Assembly: GCA_015680685.1 (NCBI GenBank)
Contig: MNCI01004956.1
Location: 44,006 to 108,005, forward strand
DNA from: Gnetum montanum
Taxonomy: Eukaryota > Streptophyta > Gnetopsida > Gnetales > Gnetaceae
DNA length: 64,000 bases
Reading direction: 5' to 3'
Of this stretch, positions 36,558 to 48,129 are shown piece by piece (the first letter of the stretch is position 1; each line of letters starts with the position of its first letter). A program made the translations under genes and the position numbers. Under the pieces are notes generated by a model. That model did no database searches. It saw only the letters and a program-made list of their open reading frames with translations, and had not been told where the DNA came from.

Positions 36558-36817
36558 TGATGAATCGTGATTCATCGGGCTATGATATCGGATCCACGAT
36601 ATCGGGTACGCAATATTGTAGCCCAACAATGATACCGGATACATGATATCATGACTCCTACGTGAGCCTATAAATACACATGTAGGCACATGAGAGAAGG
36701 AGCATAGGAAGTTAGTATTAGAGTAGGATCATTTTGTTAGTTTTTCCTCTCAACCCTCTCTTCCAGTGCATGCCCGTAGTGTGGCACTTGAGTGTAGGGG
36801 TACCTTGCCACTCATTA
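36558..36817 (+). repeat. Element A 3' LTR, internally deleted
   Basis: It keeps the U3, TATAAATA (36669-36676), part of R and the last 25 bases. About 630 bp between the GTAGTGTGGCA (36777) and TTGAGTGTAGGGG (36789) parts of the 5' LTR are missing. The ends and target repeat are kept, so the loss came after insertion or during reverse transcription. Confidence 0.8.
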
Positions 36818-36822
36818 ATTGT

Positions 36823-37492
36823 AAACATGGTGAAAAGTATCTAAGTCTAGCTAACTATGAAAGCATAAATCTATTATAGCCTATCACGATGGATAACCAT
36901 TCTTGATTCACTGGATATGCCTTGGGACAATGGATAACCATTCTTGATTCACTAGATACACCTTGGACTCATGTAATCGTCATAAGGATTACCAAGTATT
37001 ATGCTATTAAATGAACCAAGCAATAATATTACTATAGTTACCAACCGATCACACTTAGTGCTCGAAATCAATCATATCCATACTGCTTACTATTAACAAG
37101 TAAAAATAAAGTGCTTGAAAAACTAAATTATTAAGTTAGTAAAATAGTCAACATTATGTTAAGGAAATAAAAGAAACTAAGTGGATGCTGCAATGATGGG
37201 AAATAGTCTCAATCTTTAATGCCATCACAACTTGTGCTCAAGACACTATCCAATTATCACACATCATATTGCAGTCATCTACTATTGCTAAGTTTAAGTC
37301 TAGGAAATCGAACTACAATAGTTCTGTTACAAGATGAATGAAATGTTGTTGGATTGTGTGCCCAAGTATTTTATTTATAGGATTGCACACATCCCAAGAC
37401 ATCGCATCAATGATGATGTATGATGAGTAGTGACATCATTGATATGACATCATTGCTACGATGTCGTTCATGACCAAATTTTGACTCTATTG
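36823..37492 (-). repeat. Element C 5' LTR, outer piece
   Basis: It matches 12305-12967 of the 3' LTR, including GTAAACATGGTGAAAAGTAT and the U3 units CAAGACATCGCATCAATGAT. The minus-strand TATAAATA is at 37379-37372. It holds a local duplication (GATGGATAACCATTCTTGATT-like text near 36890 and again near 36920). Confidence 0.78.
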
Positions 37493-39430
37493 CCATTGGA
37501 TTCAAAAGGTTGAGTGATAACGAATTCATATATTAAGAATGAATATCGAATGCTCAAATAGTGCTAAATTAGCCTTTTAATACTCTTAAATCATGGTTTA
37601 GGGAAAATGATTAAAAACTAATTTTTGGAGTTCTATAGGGTAGATTTGACTTTACCATTACACATAGGAGGTTGAAATCTACTAGAAGTAACTCTTTGTT
37701 CACTAAAAAAACTTTCAAAATCAAAAGTTATGGGTTTTCAACTAGTGTTTAGGCATGAATTTTGGGACTTCCCAAGAGTTTCTTAAGAGGTCACCCATCT
37801 CTAGGATAAGCATGCTTGTTCATGGAATTTTTATCTTAGCTTCTACTAAACTAATAATTTAATCAAGTTTCACCCAAACTAGTAATTTAAATTTTATTTT
37901 TCTATTTAAAATTCTAATTGAAAATTTTCCTTTAGATGATAGAATTTTGTCTATCAATTGACAAACTTATTTTTTCATCAGTTGATAAACCTTTTCTATC
38001 ATCAGCTGGTAGGAATTGATTGTCCTCATGGTAGGATCATTGCGAAAGAGATCTAACAAAAATAGATTGCAGAGGACATGCGACTATGGCAGAAAAATCA
38101 TAGATGGTAACAAGTATGGGTTTGTTGGGGCCAAGTAAGCACTAGTTAATAAAAAGTTTTATTAAGTGTTTAAATTTTTATTAAGGCTGCTACGTTTGGT
38201 GCAGGCTTCTCGGGATACTAGTGCAATCCTTGGGTGCTAGCACCATCCCTCAAGCTATCCTCCCAAAATTTTTTTTTAAGTGTTTAATTTTTTTAAAAAT
38301 ATTTTGAGGTATTTATAAATTGTATTAGTTGATTAAGCAACCTAGGAACTTGACTAGGTGGCTAATAAGAGAGGAGTTAAGCATTGGACTTTAGCAAGTG
38401 GGAGGTCTGCAATTTAAGCCCAAGCCCAAAATTTTAACTTTCAATTTAAAAGTAAACTTTAGAGAGTTTTAAAATTTTAAATTTTTATTAAAGAAAATGA
38501 TGATATCTCTTAAATTGCTACTGTTGGAATCATCTTGACATTCACTACATATTGGATAGGGTTTTGGGAAAAAAACTACTAAGTTGAACTTCTGTAATTT
38601 TGAAAGACTAAAATGACTTTTTTTTTTTTGCAAAATTAACCTTAAAATATAGACGTATGGATGACATGAAGCCTTTTAAGAGACTTAAGCTTTATTGTAA
38701 TTGATAAACTATTTCCGGGGCTACAATTTAACATATATATACCTTAACAATTTTGATGTCATTCTAGTGGAGACCTATCCTCCAGCATTATGCCTATACC
38801 AAAACAAAGTACTAGTGGAAATATTACTAGGATATAGTAACACAACTTTAACTATAAGACTTAGGATTCTCCTATGAATCTATTATGTAGGGATGAGGAA
38901 ATCTTATGGCTAGGTTGAATCCCTTAAACTCACAGATGTATATGTCCTATATAAGGTTAGATAATAGTGAGTTATAGGGTTCAAGTATTTAAGAAAAACT
39001 AGGTTCATATCGAGCCAATGTCCATAAAAGGCAAGATCTTATTATAAAGCAATGTCCTAAAAGGCTTAGGCTACGGTTACTACCTTCATAAAAGAGACAT
39101 AGGAATAACCATAGTCAATCAATTGAAATTCTAACAATACTACAAGATGGATAAGAGCTACTTGAACTAATGTTACTCTTGTCTTACCAAAGCTTCTCAT
39201 AGTTGATATACCTTATCGTGCATAGTCAGATCTCCTTGAATTTTGGCCATAGATACCCATGAAAGCTTCTGGGAGGATATCTTCTTGAATGCATAGTCCA
39301 TCTTGAACATGACACATCATTGACAATGGATCATGGTTCTTCCTAAATTGTGGCTAATCATCCATCATTGGATTGTAATCAACATTTGATTCTAATTAGC
39401 CCTTGGATTGTGGTTTACTCTAATATCAAT
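37493..39430. other. Gene-free flank beyond the TNL 3' end
   Basis: No coding frame is seen. It holds the low-confidence SINE-like piece at 38330-38470 and short direct repeats of CATCAGTTGATAAAC type near 37977-38010. Confidence 0.4.
38330..38470 (+). repeat. Possible tRNA-derived SINE fragment
   Basis: TTAGCAAGTGGGAGGTCTGC followed by AATTTAAGCCC resembles the anticodon to T-loop half of a tRNA, with a weak B-box (GCAATTTAAGCCC). The A-box half is not clear. Weak support. Confidence 0.3.
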
Positions 39431-39943
39431 TGTGATATCCCATCCTTGAATGTCATGGAAAACATCAAGTATACGTAACATTCAATATTATGTGTAAAGA
39501 GTGTAGTAGGAAAAATATACAAGAAAATGAAAAGAATGCTTTATTAATATAGAAAAAGTGTATCTAGGTTATGCTTTGAGGATTCTTTGTGTTTATCTTC
39601 CTTTAGCATCTATCCCCTAGAGGCAATCCAATATTGCCACCATGGTTAGGCTTGATCCTAGCCATGGCTAATCACCTTTCTATCTCGCTTCACCTAGAAC
39701 TCATTCCTTATGATTGTTGGCTTTGCAACTCCATGCTAGCATGACCTTTAATTCCTACGTATAAATACCTCAAGTCAAACCCTCAAAGGTCACCTCAAGA
39801 AACATGCTCATTATTATAATGCACCATTTCAAGTCTTATTACAACTTGCCCTTTTGGGTCTTATTACAATAATTACATCATTTGTTATCGAGCAACATCA
39901 TGTTTTTTATGAAACAACACCATTTGGGAATGGGGACATGGCA
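39431..39943 (+). mobile_element. Candidate solo LTR (513 bp), dispersed repeat copy 2
   Basis: It begins TGTGATATCCCAT and ends TGGGGACATGGCA, forming an imperfect terminal inverted repeat of the TGTNATNTCCC type. A TATA-like TATAAATA is at 39761. The last 165 bp match 1690-1855. No clear target duplication is seen (TCAAT left, ATCTT right), so the left end is uncertain. Confidence 0.45.
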
Positions 39944-40827
39944 ATCTTACGCAAAAGTATACACTTGTAATAAAAAAAATTATATGATCTATTTTTGTTA
40001 CATCCAATGGTGTTTAGCCACTTTATTTAATATATTTTTATTTTCCATGACATAAATATGCTCCTAAATATTTTTTAGACTATAGACATAATAAAATCTT
40101 CAATTTAGTTTCATAATATGAATCCCACTTTAGTATAAAAGAGAAAATGTTGGTTTATAGCCTAATGCCTACTAAAATCTTTGTTCTTTATATGTTGTCT
40201 ATTTCCTATATAGGAAGAAATGATTGTTAGAGCTAAGGTCTATTGGATTAGAAACAAGAAAAAGAGTTAGTAATGGATTGCTAAGAGACTTATGTAAGCA
40301 AACCTAGATCATAGGTTTAATTGTGCTAAGTAATGATGAGTTCATGTAAAAATTTGTAAAAAGAAATTTTGCATTCCTAGTGAATACGATTAGATACATT
40401 TAGTTTAGTTACTTGTTAGGAACTTCAATAGACTTTAAAAATAATGAAAATTGAGTAAAATTTAGAGGAAGTACTAACTTCTCAAAATTAAAGAGAATGG
40501 AAAACCATAAGAATACAAAAATCTTAAAAGAAAATGAAAAAGTATAAAATAGACAAACTATTATAATGTTATGTAGGATGAATATGGAGCCTTAATAAAA
40601 ACATTTTTATAAAAAGAAAATACATTAGGTTTAACATGTAGAAGAATTATGAGCTCCAAAGACATACCTTTCTCTCTCCCATTGGTAAGAAAACAAGTTT
40701 TCTATCACAATTTACCACTATCATGAGCTCAGACATGATATATAACTAATTTTAACAAATTTGCTTTAACCCTTTCCCCTGTGATAGCGTTTCCTACCAC
40801 GGTGATGTAATAATCATTTTAAAGACT
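39944..40827. other. 3' flank of the TNL gene
   Basis: AT-rich, no reading frame. It should hold the 3' UTR. An AATAAA on the minus strand overlaps the stop codon (40831-40826) and is probably too close to be the used poly(A) signal. Confidence 0.4.
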
Positions 40828-41199
40828 TTATTTAATATCAAAGTGGATTCTGATGCCTTTATCTTTCAGGCTCTTTAGCATGAAGAGGCTCAACCTATGC
40901 ATGGTTTCTGATGTAGAATGAAAGCCTCTGCTTTGAAGCAGAGTGTTTAGGGGAAAACGAATTTCTTCTTCAGTTTTTGGACTGATTTGTTGCAGTTTCC
41001 TTGAATGTATCAACCGACCTTTCGCTAATATGGAGATTGACATTTCATAGAGATTAGCCACTGCTTCTTCGAGATCACGGTCAACCCCAGGATATGCCAG
41101 GAAGCTATGTTTACTATTTTTTGGCTGCTGCAGGAGCAACGAATGGTCATCCATGAAAATGCACCTTCTTATCTTCCATGTCAAACCTGTCTCTTCCTC
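40828..41199 (-). CDS. TNL exon 7: C-terminal part of the post-LRR domain
   Basis: It follows AAATAG as acceptor and reads EEETGLTWKIRRCIFMDDHS, then SFLAYPGVDRDLEEAVANLY and EMSISILAKGRLIHSRKLQQ. It ends RIHFDIK and TAA. It encodes 123 residues in phase with exon 6. No known catalytic motif is visible. Conifer-type TNLs commonly have extra domains after the LRRs, and this fits that place. The upstream acceptor CAG at about 41190 would put a stop in frame, so the TAG site was chosen. Confidence 0.62.
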   Translation of the reverse strand, partial: EEETGLTWKIRRCIFMDDHSLLLQQPKNSKHSFLAYPGVDRDLEEAVANLYEMSISILAKGRLIHSRKLQQISPKTEEEIRFPLNTLLQSRGFHSTSETMHRLSLFMLKSLKDKGIRIHFDIK

Positions 41200-41306
41200 C
41201 TATTTAAATCCCAAAGCCAACTTTAATTCAGGTATCATAGTTGAAAGGTTCAGATAATTATTATTCATCAGCTGTTAAAAGAAAATCCAAATCAGGATAA
41301 ATTTAC

Positions 41307-41987
41307 CATGATACAGGTGTTGCAATGCCGAGAGATCTTGGTTATTTGGCAACCTGCAATGTCGAGTGCTGAAAAATCATGAATCTGTAGCTGAGAAGGC
41401 AGTTCAGTCCATGCCCGAGACATCAAGCGCTGCTTTCCAAGTTCTGAAACAAAGATGTTGCGTATCTGAGAAGCCCATGTTTTGCTTTGCTCTCTCCCTC
41501 CGCCATCCAGAAATATGATACATCCTTCCTTTACAGTTGCTTTGTAGTTTGGATAGGGAACACGATAGTAAGCATCATAGGGAGTGATGTCCTTTTCTAC
41601 GTGAACGTTCAAGTCAAAATCGCCCCTTTCAATGAGGTGCCTGAAGTTGTTCTCGGTGAAGCTTCGTACATCAACATGGATTTCTTCCCCGAAATCAGAA
41701 CGCCTAAAATCTGCAATATCCAATCCGAGGTCATGGATTTCTTCACATTTGGAAAACTGAAAGTCGGTCATAGGGAGAGGAATATGGTCGGGGAAGTCAT
41801 CAGCGTAAACGCTTGAAACACAACACACCGCCTTTGCATGTGCACTAAATGGGAGATAAGGGACATGTGCATGCTGTGCAACTTCATGAATGAAGAATGA
41901 AGGCTTATCTGGGCTGCTAGCGAGCACATGTCTGAGCCTTTCTTTCAGTGCAGCAAAAAATAGCGGGCTCGTTTTCGCATGTAACAT
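41307..41987 (-). CDS. TNL exon 6: post-LRR domain
   Basis: The acceptor GAATGCAG precedes MLHAKTSPLFFAALKERLRH; the donor is ATCATG/GTAAAT. The exon encodes 227 residues. Recognisable pieces are SPDKPSFFIHEVAQHAHVPY, DIADFRRSDFGEEIHVDVRS, then VEKDITPYDAYYRVPYPNYK and EGCIIFLDGGGREQSKTWAS. The part with CIIFLDGGG and YRVPYPNY has the alternating hydrophobic pattern of a beta-rich fold, as expected for a post-LRR jelly-roll-like domain. That assignment is inferred by position, not by a clear motif. The frame is open and base use is as in exon 5, which supports a conserved coding sequence. Confidence 0.68.
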
Positions 41988-42112
41988 CTGCATTCAACAT
42001 AATTGACCCCGCCAGGTCTCTATTATAATCCACTCTTCATTCATAAATGGATAACTCACGGTCGTACATGTACCAGACCTGCGAATGAAATTAACAATCG
42101 AGATGCACTTAC

Positions 42113-43750
42113 CTCATCACCGTCCTCATCACCCGCCCTTGTAGGGTTGTACCGACACAATTTTAAATTAGGAGGCAGGCGTTCCACATGGTCTTCAGAA
42201 AACCGTAACAGGGGACGCCCACTCGTTGTGAACTCAGACAAAGAGCGGAAAGCGGTAAAGCCGCCGACTGTCAGTTTGCAGATATTTGAAAGCTCAACAA
42301 TGCTCTTGAGATTCATACATCCTTCAATTTCAAGGTTTGCAAGTTTCCTGAGGTCTGAAATCCCAACAATGCTCTTGAGGTTGCCACAACCGCGTACGGT
42401 AAGATCCGTTAGATTAAGCAATCCTTGTATGTGGATTACTTCCATCATCCAGCAATGTTCCACATGCAGCCGTTCAAGACAAGAAAGATTCTGGAGAGAA
42501 GAGGGGAATCGTTTCAGAGCAAGGCAACCGACAACTGTTAAGTTTCTTAGAGTTGGTAAGTTGCCAATGGTGTCTGGCAACTCTTGCAAATTGCAGCACC
42601 AGCGAAGGGAGAGTTCTCCTAAACATGAAAGACTGTCGAGACTTTCGGGAAGCTTTTGAAGACTGTAGCAATCAATGAGTTCCAGCTCTGTGATATACCG
42701 ATTATTACCTACAAATTGGGGGAGCTCTCGTAAATTCCAGTAGCCTTGGAGACTCAGGTATGTGACTTTACAGGGAAATGTCATATTGCCGGCAGCTTCG
42801 ATGAAATGACTGTCTATCAACTCAAGACTTACTTGAGATGCGCCTGTATCATTGTTATTATCAATACTATCAAGGTATCTCTTTTCTTTCATTTGGATGT
42901 GTTGGGCAACCTCGCGCAGCAGCCATCTGAGATTGTGTTGCTGCGGAACATGACAATGCCATATTGAATAATTTTTCCAAAAATCAAAGTTTGGGTGCTC
43001 CGCGTTACCGATTCGCGCAAACCAGGAATCTGCAACCTCCATATCATCATACAAATTTGTTGAGAACCGCCATTCTCCCTGGGCCCCGGGCTGTAGCTCT
43101 TGGAACTGCTCTGGTGACAATCTTATTTGACGACAGTCTGACACAGATACATGACATAAGCTTGGCAAGCATTGGAATGATTGTGGTAGCCTTTGCAAAC
43201 CATTGCAACCGTTGATATCCAGGTATCCTAGTTGTAACAGTTTCCCAAACGATTCTGGCAATAACACTATTGCGTCGCAATGAGTGATATCCAAGATATT
43301 TAAATTTCTTAAATCTCCAAAAGACTCTGGCAACTGTTTCAATGCTTTGCAGTTCTCCAGGATGAGACAGTCCAATGCTTTCAGCTGTCCAAAGCTGTGT
43401 GGAATAACTTTCAAAGACGTGCATTCATTAAGATCTATGTAACACAACTGCTGCAGTTTCCCAATTGACTCTGGCAATGACACCACTGCAAAACATTTAC
43501 TCATGATCAAACTACGTAAGCTTGTCAGTCCTCCTAGAGTCTCCGGCAACCGTTCCAATGCATGGCAGCGCTGTAATTGGAGATCTTTCAATCCTTGTAA
43601 CTGGCCAAAACTTTCTGGAATCAATTTCAAAGATTTGCATGCATCCAGATTAATGGAAGATAAATGCCTAAGCCTTTCGATCGTTTCTGGAAGTCTGTTC
43701 AGTTTTATGCAATGCTGTATAATAAGTTGTCTCAGTTTTGATGGAGCCTC
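42113..43750 (-). CDS. TNL exon 5: main LRR block
   Basis: The acceptor CTGCAG precedes EAPSKLRQLIIQHCIKLNRL; the donor is GATGAG/GTAAGT. It encodes 546 residues without a stop. At least fifteen leucine-rich repeats of about 24 residues are seen, with the plant TNL pattern C..L..LP.S: for example HALERLPETLGGLTSLRSLI, LIMSKCFAVVSLPESIGKLQ, LILENCKALKQLPESFGDLR and LELIDCYSLQKLPESLDSLS. A non-LRR island of about 100 residues (WRFSTNLYDDMEVADSWFAR to MTFPCKVTYLSLQGYWN) splits the block in two. The tail is acidic (AGDEDGDE). LRRs usually decide recognition and hold the receptor off. The exon starts in the phase left by exon 4, although they lie 14.4 kb apart. Confidence 0.85.
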
Positions 43751-44299
43751 CTGCAGGACATAGATTTTTTTCGAATGAGATACCAGTCATACTAACATTA
43801 CAGTTTCTTTTGTTAGAGACAAATAAGGAAAGGTTTTCATTTTGAAAAATATAGGTAAAATTAAAACATGGTTGCTCACGTCAAACAAAACGGGGTTTTC
43901 CTTTTAAGTTATTCTCAAATTGCCTCTGACGGATTACTTGTATAAATATATACTATACAAGTTATTTTGTTTTGCACTAGAGGCCAGTTATTAAAACAGA
44001 TAACTAAAATAATTAAAATTACGTAAATCATGCAATGTTATTAAAACCATCCTGCAGCTGCACTCTATCATTAATTATGGCTTCATGTTTTATTTATATT
44101 TATAGATATTAACTTGTAGTTATAATTTTTACCAAGATTTAAAATAATAAGAGGAAAATCAGGACATTTAAAAACTTTGGAATGGAGCACAACTTTAAAA
44201 GTTGATTGCATTTTTAAAACTTTAGCAACAAACTCTCACGAATCAATTTTAAATCATCATAACATTGCATTTAAAACCTGGAATAGAACACTCAATTTT
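43751..44299 (-). other. 3' end of TNL intron 4
   Basis: AT-rich, with a good polypyrimidine-like run and CTGCAG at 43756-43751. TTGCATTTTTAAAACTT-type text repeats near 44205 and 44308. Confidence 0.5.
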
Positions 44300-45060
44300 A
44301 AAAGTTATTGCATTTTTAAAACTTGGCAAATAGGCACTCGCTAGCCAATATCTAACCCTAATAGAAGTGCATTATTAAATACCAAATCTAAAAGGTGTTG
44401 TGCATAGATGTGTTAGCTTCTCACATGTTTTAAACATAGTGTCTTAGGGATCTCATGATATTTAAAATAGTCCATTTCAACCATAACAATCTCTTTGATA
44501 CCTTGGAAAGATCACCTTCACCTTGGTCAACATATCAAACAAAAATAAAACCTAACATAATTAGTATCTCTGAATCAAAATCTGGGATATACAAAATTAT
44601 CATAGATCCAAAATGTACATTTTTTGGTAATTAATTAAATAATCTAATACCTTCAATACAATGACCATGTGAGATCAAAATTTCCAAAGATGATAATTTG
44701 TTGAACACATCAATAGGCCATGGACATTGATTTTCATACAACAAGGCCTAACCTTCTAAAACTAAGCTTAGTGCTTTCACCTTAGGGAACTAGATAACAT
44801 TGCTCTTTAGTCACTTGCTTTTTGTGTAAAAAAGCAAGGAAAAAATAATAATTTTACTTGAAAAAGCAAAGCCAAATATTATCATTATACTTGATAAAGG
44901 CAAATCACCACTCATACGAGTTCATAGAATAACATATGTTTGGCATTGAAAGGGTACCATACGCAACTACAATGGCCTAGGCATAAATTTTCATCTTTAA
45001 CTATGCTCCTTCGCAAGTCTATCACCACATCATGCATATGTAAAACACCTTGATAGAGCC
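44300..45060 (-). pseudogene. Decayed direct copy of TNL exon 2 end, exon 3 and exon 4
   Basis: The stretch aligns with 58025-58860 in the same order and strand. 45060-44930 matches the end of exon 2 (the MHD-containing part: CATCATGCATATGTAAAACA against CATCATGCATTTGTAAAATA). 44790-44648 matches exon 3 (CCTTCAATACAATGACCATG against CCTTCTATACAATGACCATG). 44505-44382 matches exon 4 (TCAACCATAACAATCTCTTT against TCAACCATAACAGTCTCTTT). Indels and stops break every frame, and the splice sites are partly lost. The match also covers introns 2 and 3 and the start of intron 4, so this is a genomic duplication and not a retrocopy. Upstream exon 2 sequence and the TIR are missing. Confidence 0.82.
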
Positions 45061-46067
45061 TCAATTATAGTATGCCTGTGATTGAACCCCATGATTATTG
45101 ATTATGTTATTGTGATGAACTTCTAGATGATGACTAGATAGGCTTGTGATGATAGCATGACAAGTGTTGGAATTTGATCTTGGTGATTTGGATGATAGTT
45201 TAGTTGTGGCCATGTCATGCCATGTGATACAATGTGATATACTTATTTGACATGAGATATATTGATGTTGTTGCAAGTTACTTAGCATACCCCACACCTT
45301 TTCTCCAACACATCACCAAATTTTCCATCTGTAAGGTACATGTAAAGGCTCTCACTAAGTCTTGCGCTAATCCTTTATTATGTAGGTGAGGAAGCTGAGA
45401 GCTCATAAGGCCAACAAACCTAAGGTAGGTGTTCAAGACTTTAGATCCATGTTCTAATCCTTTCTATTATATGTCTTTATGAGAGAGATGAATATATGAG
45501 AGACATATTTTTTTTGAATATATATCTCTAGCATCGGGCCAAAGAAGTGACTATGTAGAAAGAGACTTGAGAGTTGGGAGCATTCTACATTGTAGATTCA
45601 TTTATGTCTAGGTTCTAGAGAATGATAGGCAACAATGGTGATGGCTGGAAAGTCAAGGAGAGTGAGAAAGAAAGTAGAGGAGGCTAGTTCGAGCCATGTT
45701 GATCTAGTGGCAACAAACATGAAAGGTCTTCCTAGTTACAAATTTATCATATTGTTGAAATTAAATTCTATGATTGTTGAGGCCATAGTCTATCTTAAAT
45801 TCATCCTCAATTTCTTGGCAACTTGAGGCTTAAGAGTTGTGTGTTGTACTCTAAAGAGTGATGCCATAACAATCTCTCCTTTCTCTCATGTCATGCATAA
45901 GGCACCCTTCACCCAATTGGAGGCAAAGCCTCCCCATGGTTCTAATGCTCAACTCCTATGCCTTTCTCAAATGCCTTGGCCCCTTCAACCATGCCAGAAT
46001 TATAAGTTGTCATGCCCATGAGCCTTGTTATTTTCTTCATCTTATGCATATCTTTATGATGACCTTG
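45061..46067. other. Intron 4 sequence of unknown origin
   Basis: No NB-ARC match continues beyond 45060. A 63-residue frame at 45635-45826 (MAGKSRRVRKKVEEASSSHV) has no recognised relatives and no supporting context. Nothing else is seen. Confidence 0.4.
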
Positions 46068-47049
46068 CTACTACAAGAACTCGGTTTTGTCATGGCACAT
46101 TTTGCATTGGTGCAACATAGAGAATGCTATGGAGTAGGCTAGCTTTTTGTTAAGTAAAGACTACCATCTTCCAATCTCCTATCTACTACACCCCCTTCTC
46201 AATGCATGCTTCTTCACAAAATCTGCTCTCCTAAAATCCCTTATTTGAGGGTGTTGACCCTACCTTTACCACCACCTCATCTTTGCATGCTCTCTTAGCA
46301 TTGTCCTACCTCCAACCCATGTTGATTTGCTTCAGCCTGCACCTCCTCCAATCACCACCTATAGATGCAGAGCTAATCTAGCTCCTACCCTTACCAATGT
46401 CAATCTCTTGCTCCTCCAACTCATCCATTAACACTCCAGATGGCATCAAACTGACAAATCCCCTATTGTAATAACAACCTTATCCTAAAACTAATTCCTT
46501 ATCACTCCACCACAACCACTACCCTCTTGCCCATAAAAATAAAATCCTCTAGCCTACACTTGTCCTCTTTCCAATCCTATGAAGGAACTACTAACTAAAC
46601 ATCATTGTTGCAATGCCTAGGTCATGAAGTTTTGGATGTTTGATAACACCATTTGCTCCATTAGCTTGTACCAACCTTCCTAGCCTACTAATGCTCTTTT
46701 TTTTCTAAAGGATCAATTTGGGGTTTCTCTTCACTTGGATGATATTATAAATTATGATCACTACTACTATATCTAACCTAGTAACTTTGAATCATGACTA
46801 CCTCAAATCAATATCTTTTCTGAGATTATTGCTCCAGATGGCTATACTGACACTAGCCATGCTCCATAGTCATTTTAATCTCTATTGTAGCTCTAGTTAT
46901 TAACTATCACCATGCCACCTATCGTTCAATGAATGACCTATCTTTGGTTGCCTTTCTAGTACAAGAATTTTGTTTTTTAATTTTTTCCTTTTAAATTCTC
47001 AAATTAATATGTCAATCATACATTGATCTTGGTGGCCCTTTTGCCTTGT

Positions 47050-47924
47050 TGATGAGTGTCGAGGTACCCCTACACTCAACCATATGAATATGAGCACTTC
47101 ACGCATGATCCGGTTGAACTCTGTAGACGGACTAGTTGTGGTATCTAGATAGTTACTCATAGATTGCAGTTCACTGTCTTCCCACCTGGATTAGTATTAG
47201 CTTTGTCATGTATGGTTTAGTCCAGAGTGAGGCGTATGATGTGTTCCTACACTAATGCTACTCCTAGGTATGATGGGAAATAATATCAACTAAGTTAGGA
47301 GAGAGAGGGTGAGAGAGAGAATCTAAACTAGCTTAAGTGTGATGAGCATCTATTTCTTAATCATCCATACACATCTTGGACCTCGTGCATGACTACCACT
47401 GGGATTACCAAGCGCATGGCCTAGGTACGCTACTAGTTTACGAAGTAGTCACACTTAAATGCTCATGATTAAGTCGTACCCATTCCACATTACTAGGAGA
47501 TAAGGGTAGAGAGATATTAACTAAGAAAGTAATAAATAACAATAACAATTAAATAATTAAGTTAAGTGGATGCTACAATGATGAAGTAATCTTGATCTTT
47601 ATTGCCGGTCATGTGCGTGTCCAAGTATGTCACACTCGAATAAGGATGTCGTACAATTACAATCATCACACTGCGAGCATGCACTAGGAGAAAGGGTTGA
47701 GAGGAAAAACTGACAAAAAGTTCCTACCTTAATACTAAAAACTTAAAAAACTTAAAACTTTAAAAACTCCTCTACCAAATTTGCTTGCCTCTTATTTATA
47801 GATGAGGAGACAAGCTGCAATATCGCATACATGATATCGCGTCTAGGCTGTGATATCACGTACGTGATATCACATACGTGATATCATGGGTGCGATATCA
47901 CGGCCAACAATTCATGACTCATCA
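47050..47924 (-). repeat. Element B 3' LTR
   Basis: On the minus strand it runs from TGATGAGTCATGAATTG to CACTCATCA. The U3 array is at 47905-47818, then TATAAATA at 47800-47793. It reads towards the TNL LRR exons and could start transcripts into them. Confidence 0.9.
47793..47905 (-). promoter_or_regulatory. Element B 3' LTR palindrome array and TATA box
   Basis: Units include GTGATATCACGTACGTGATA and CATGATATCACG, ending about 20 bp before CTATAAATAAGAGG. The matching array in the 5' LTR is at 55765-55850, with TATAAATA at 55750-55743. Confidence 0.6.
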
Positions 47925-47938
47925 TACCCCCACGACTG
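47925..47938 (-). other. Element B polypurine tract
   Basis: The minus strand reads CAGTCGTGGGGGTA directly before the LTR start TGATGAG. Confidence 0.8.
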
Positions 47939-48129
47939 AATGAAAGCTCGTCCTCGAGTTAAAGTGAGAACAAGCTCCATTGATTACATAGTGGATAGGT
48001 ATGGGATTATTGATTGACTAGAATGGATTCATGTGGCAGTGTGGAATTAGAACAAAATTGAGACACAACATGAAGAACGCAAAAGAAAATCCTATAACTA
48101 CAAGATTGGGTGAAACTCATGTAGTTCCT

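Larger units (their letters stand above)
28578..36817 (+). mobile_element. Element A: pol-less Gypsy derivative nested in the 5' LTR of C
   Basis: 8240 bp on the plus strand. Target repeats are ATTTT (28573-28577) and ATTGT (36818-36822); the matching unbroken site in C's other LTR is ATCGT. The order is 5' LTR, primer site, gag, non-coding spacer with an internal GATATC array, ORF2, polypurine tract and a shortened 3' LTR. No protease, RT, RNase H or integrase is found. It could have moved only with enzymes from a D-like element. The U3 parts of its LTRs differ less than those of B or D, so it is probably younger. Confidence 0.85.
12100..37492 (-). mobile_element. Element C: pol-reduced Gypsy derivative, split by nested insertions
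   Basis: On the minus strand the order is: 5' LTR (37492-36823 plus 28572-28353, split by element A), primer site TTGGTGTCGTTATCGAGG (28352 down), gag (28100-26380), protease (25990-25290), a non-coding spacer, ORF2 (22721-21852 and 15102-12990, split by element E), polypurine tract (12980-12969) and 3' LTR (12967-12100). Without A and E it is about 10.4 kb. No RT, RNase H or integrase is seen. A clean target-site duplication could not be found (TCATG at 12095-12099; the right side has diverged or been lost). Confidence 0.78.

Noticed and set aside
42003-42659. Plus-strand open frame of 218 codons opposite the LRR exon
   Set aside because: It is the antisense of TNL exon 5 and its composition follows from the LRR codons; no domain is visible.
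43047-43424. Minus-strand frame of 125 codons in the LRR exon
   Set aside because: It is in another frame of exon 5, whose own frame has clear LRRs.
44930-45060. A second complete NB-ARC gene
   Set aside because: Only the last part of exon 2 is present; homology stops at about 45060 and the frame is broken.
45635-45826. Small frame with a basic start in intron 4
   Set aside because: 63 residues, no relatives recognised, AT-rich surroundings and no support for expression.
46270-46980. Proline/serine-rich frames that look protein-like
   Set aside because: Stops in all frames and no known domain; could be part of the CACTA-like element, but nothing supports a gene.
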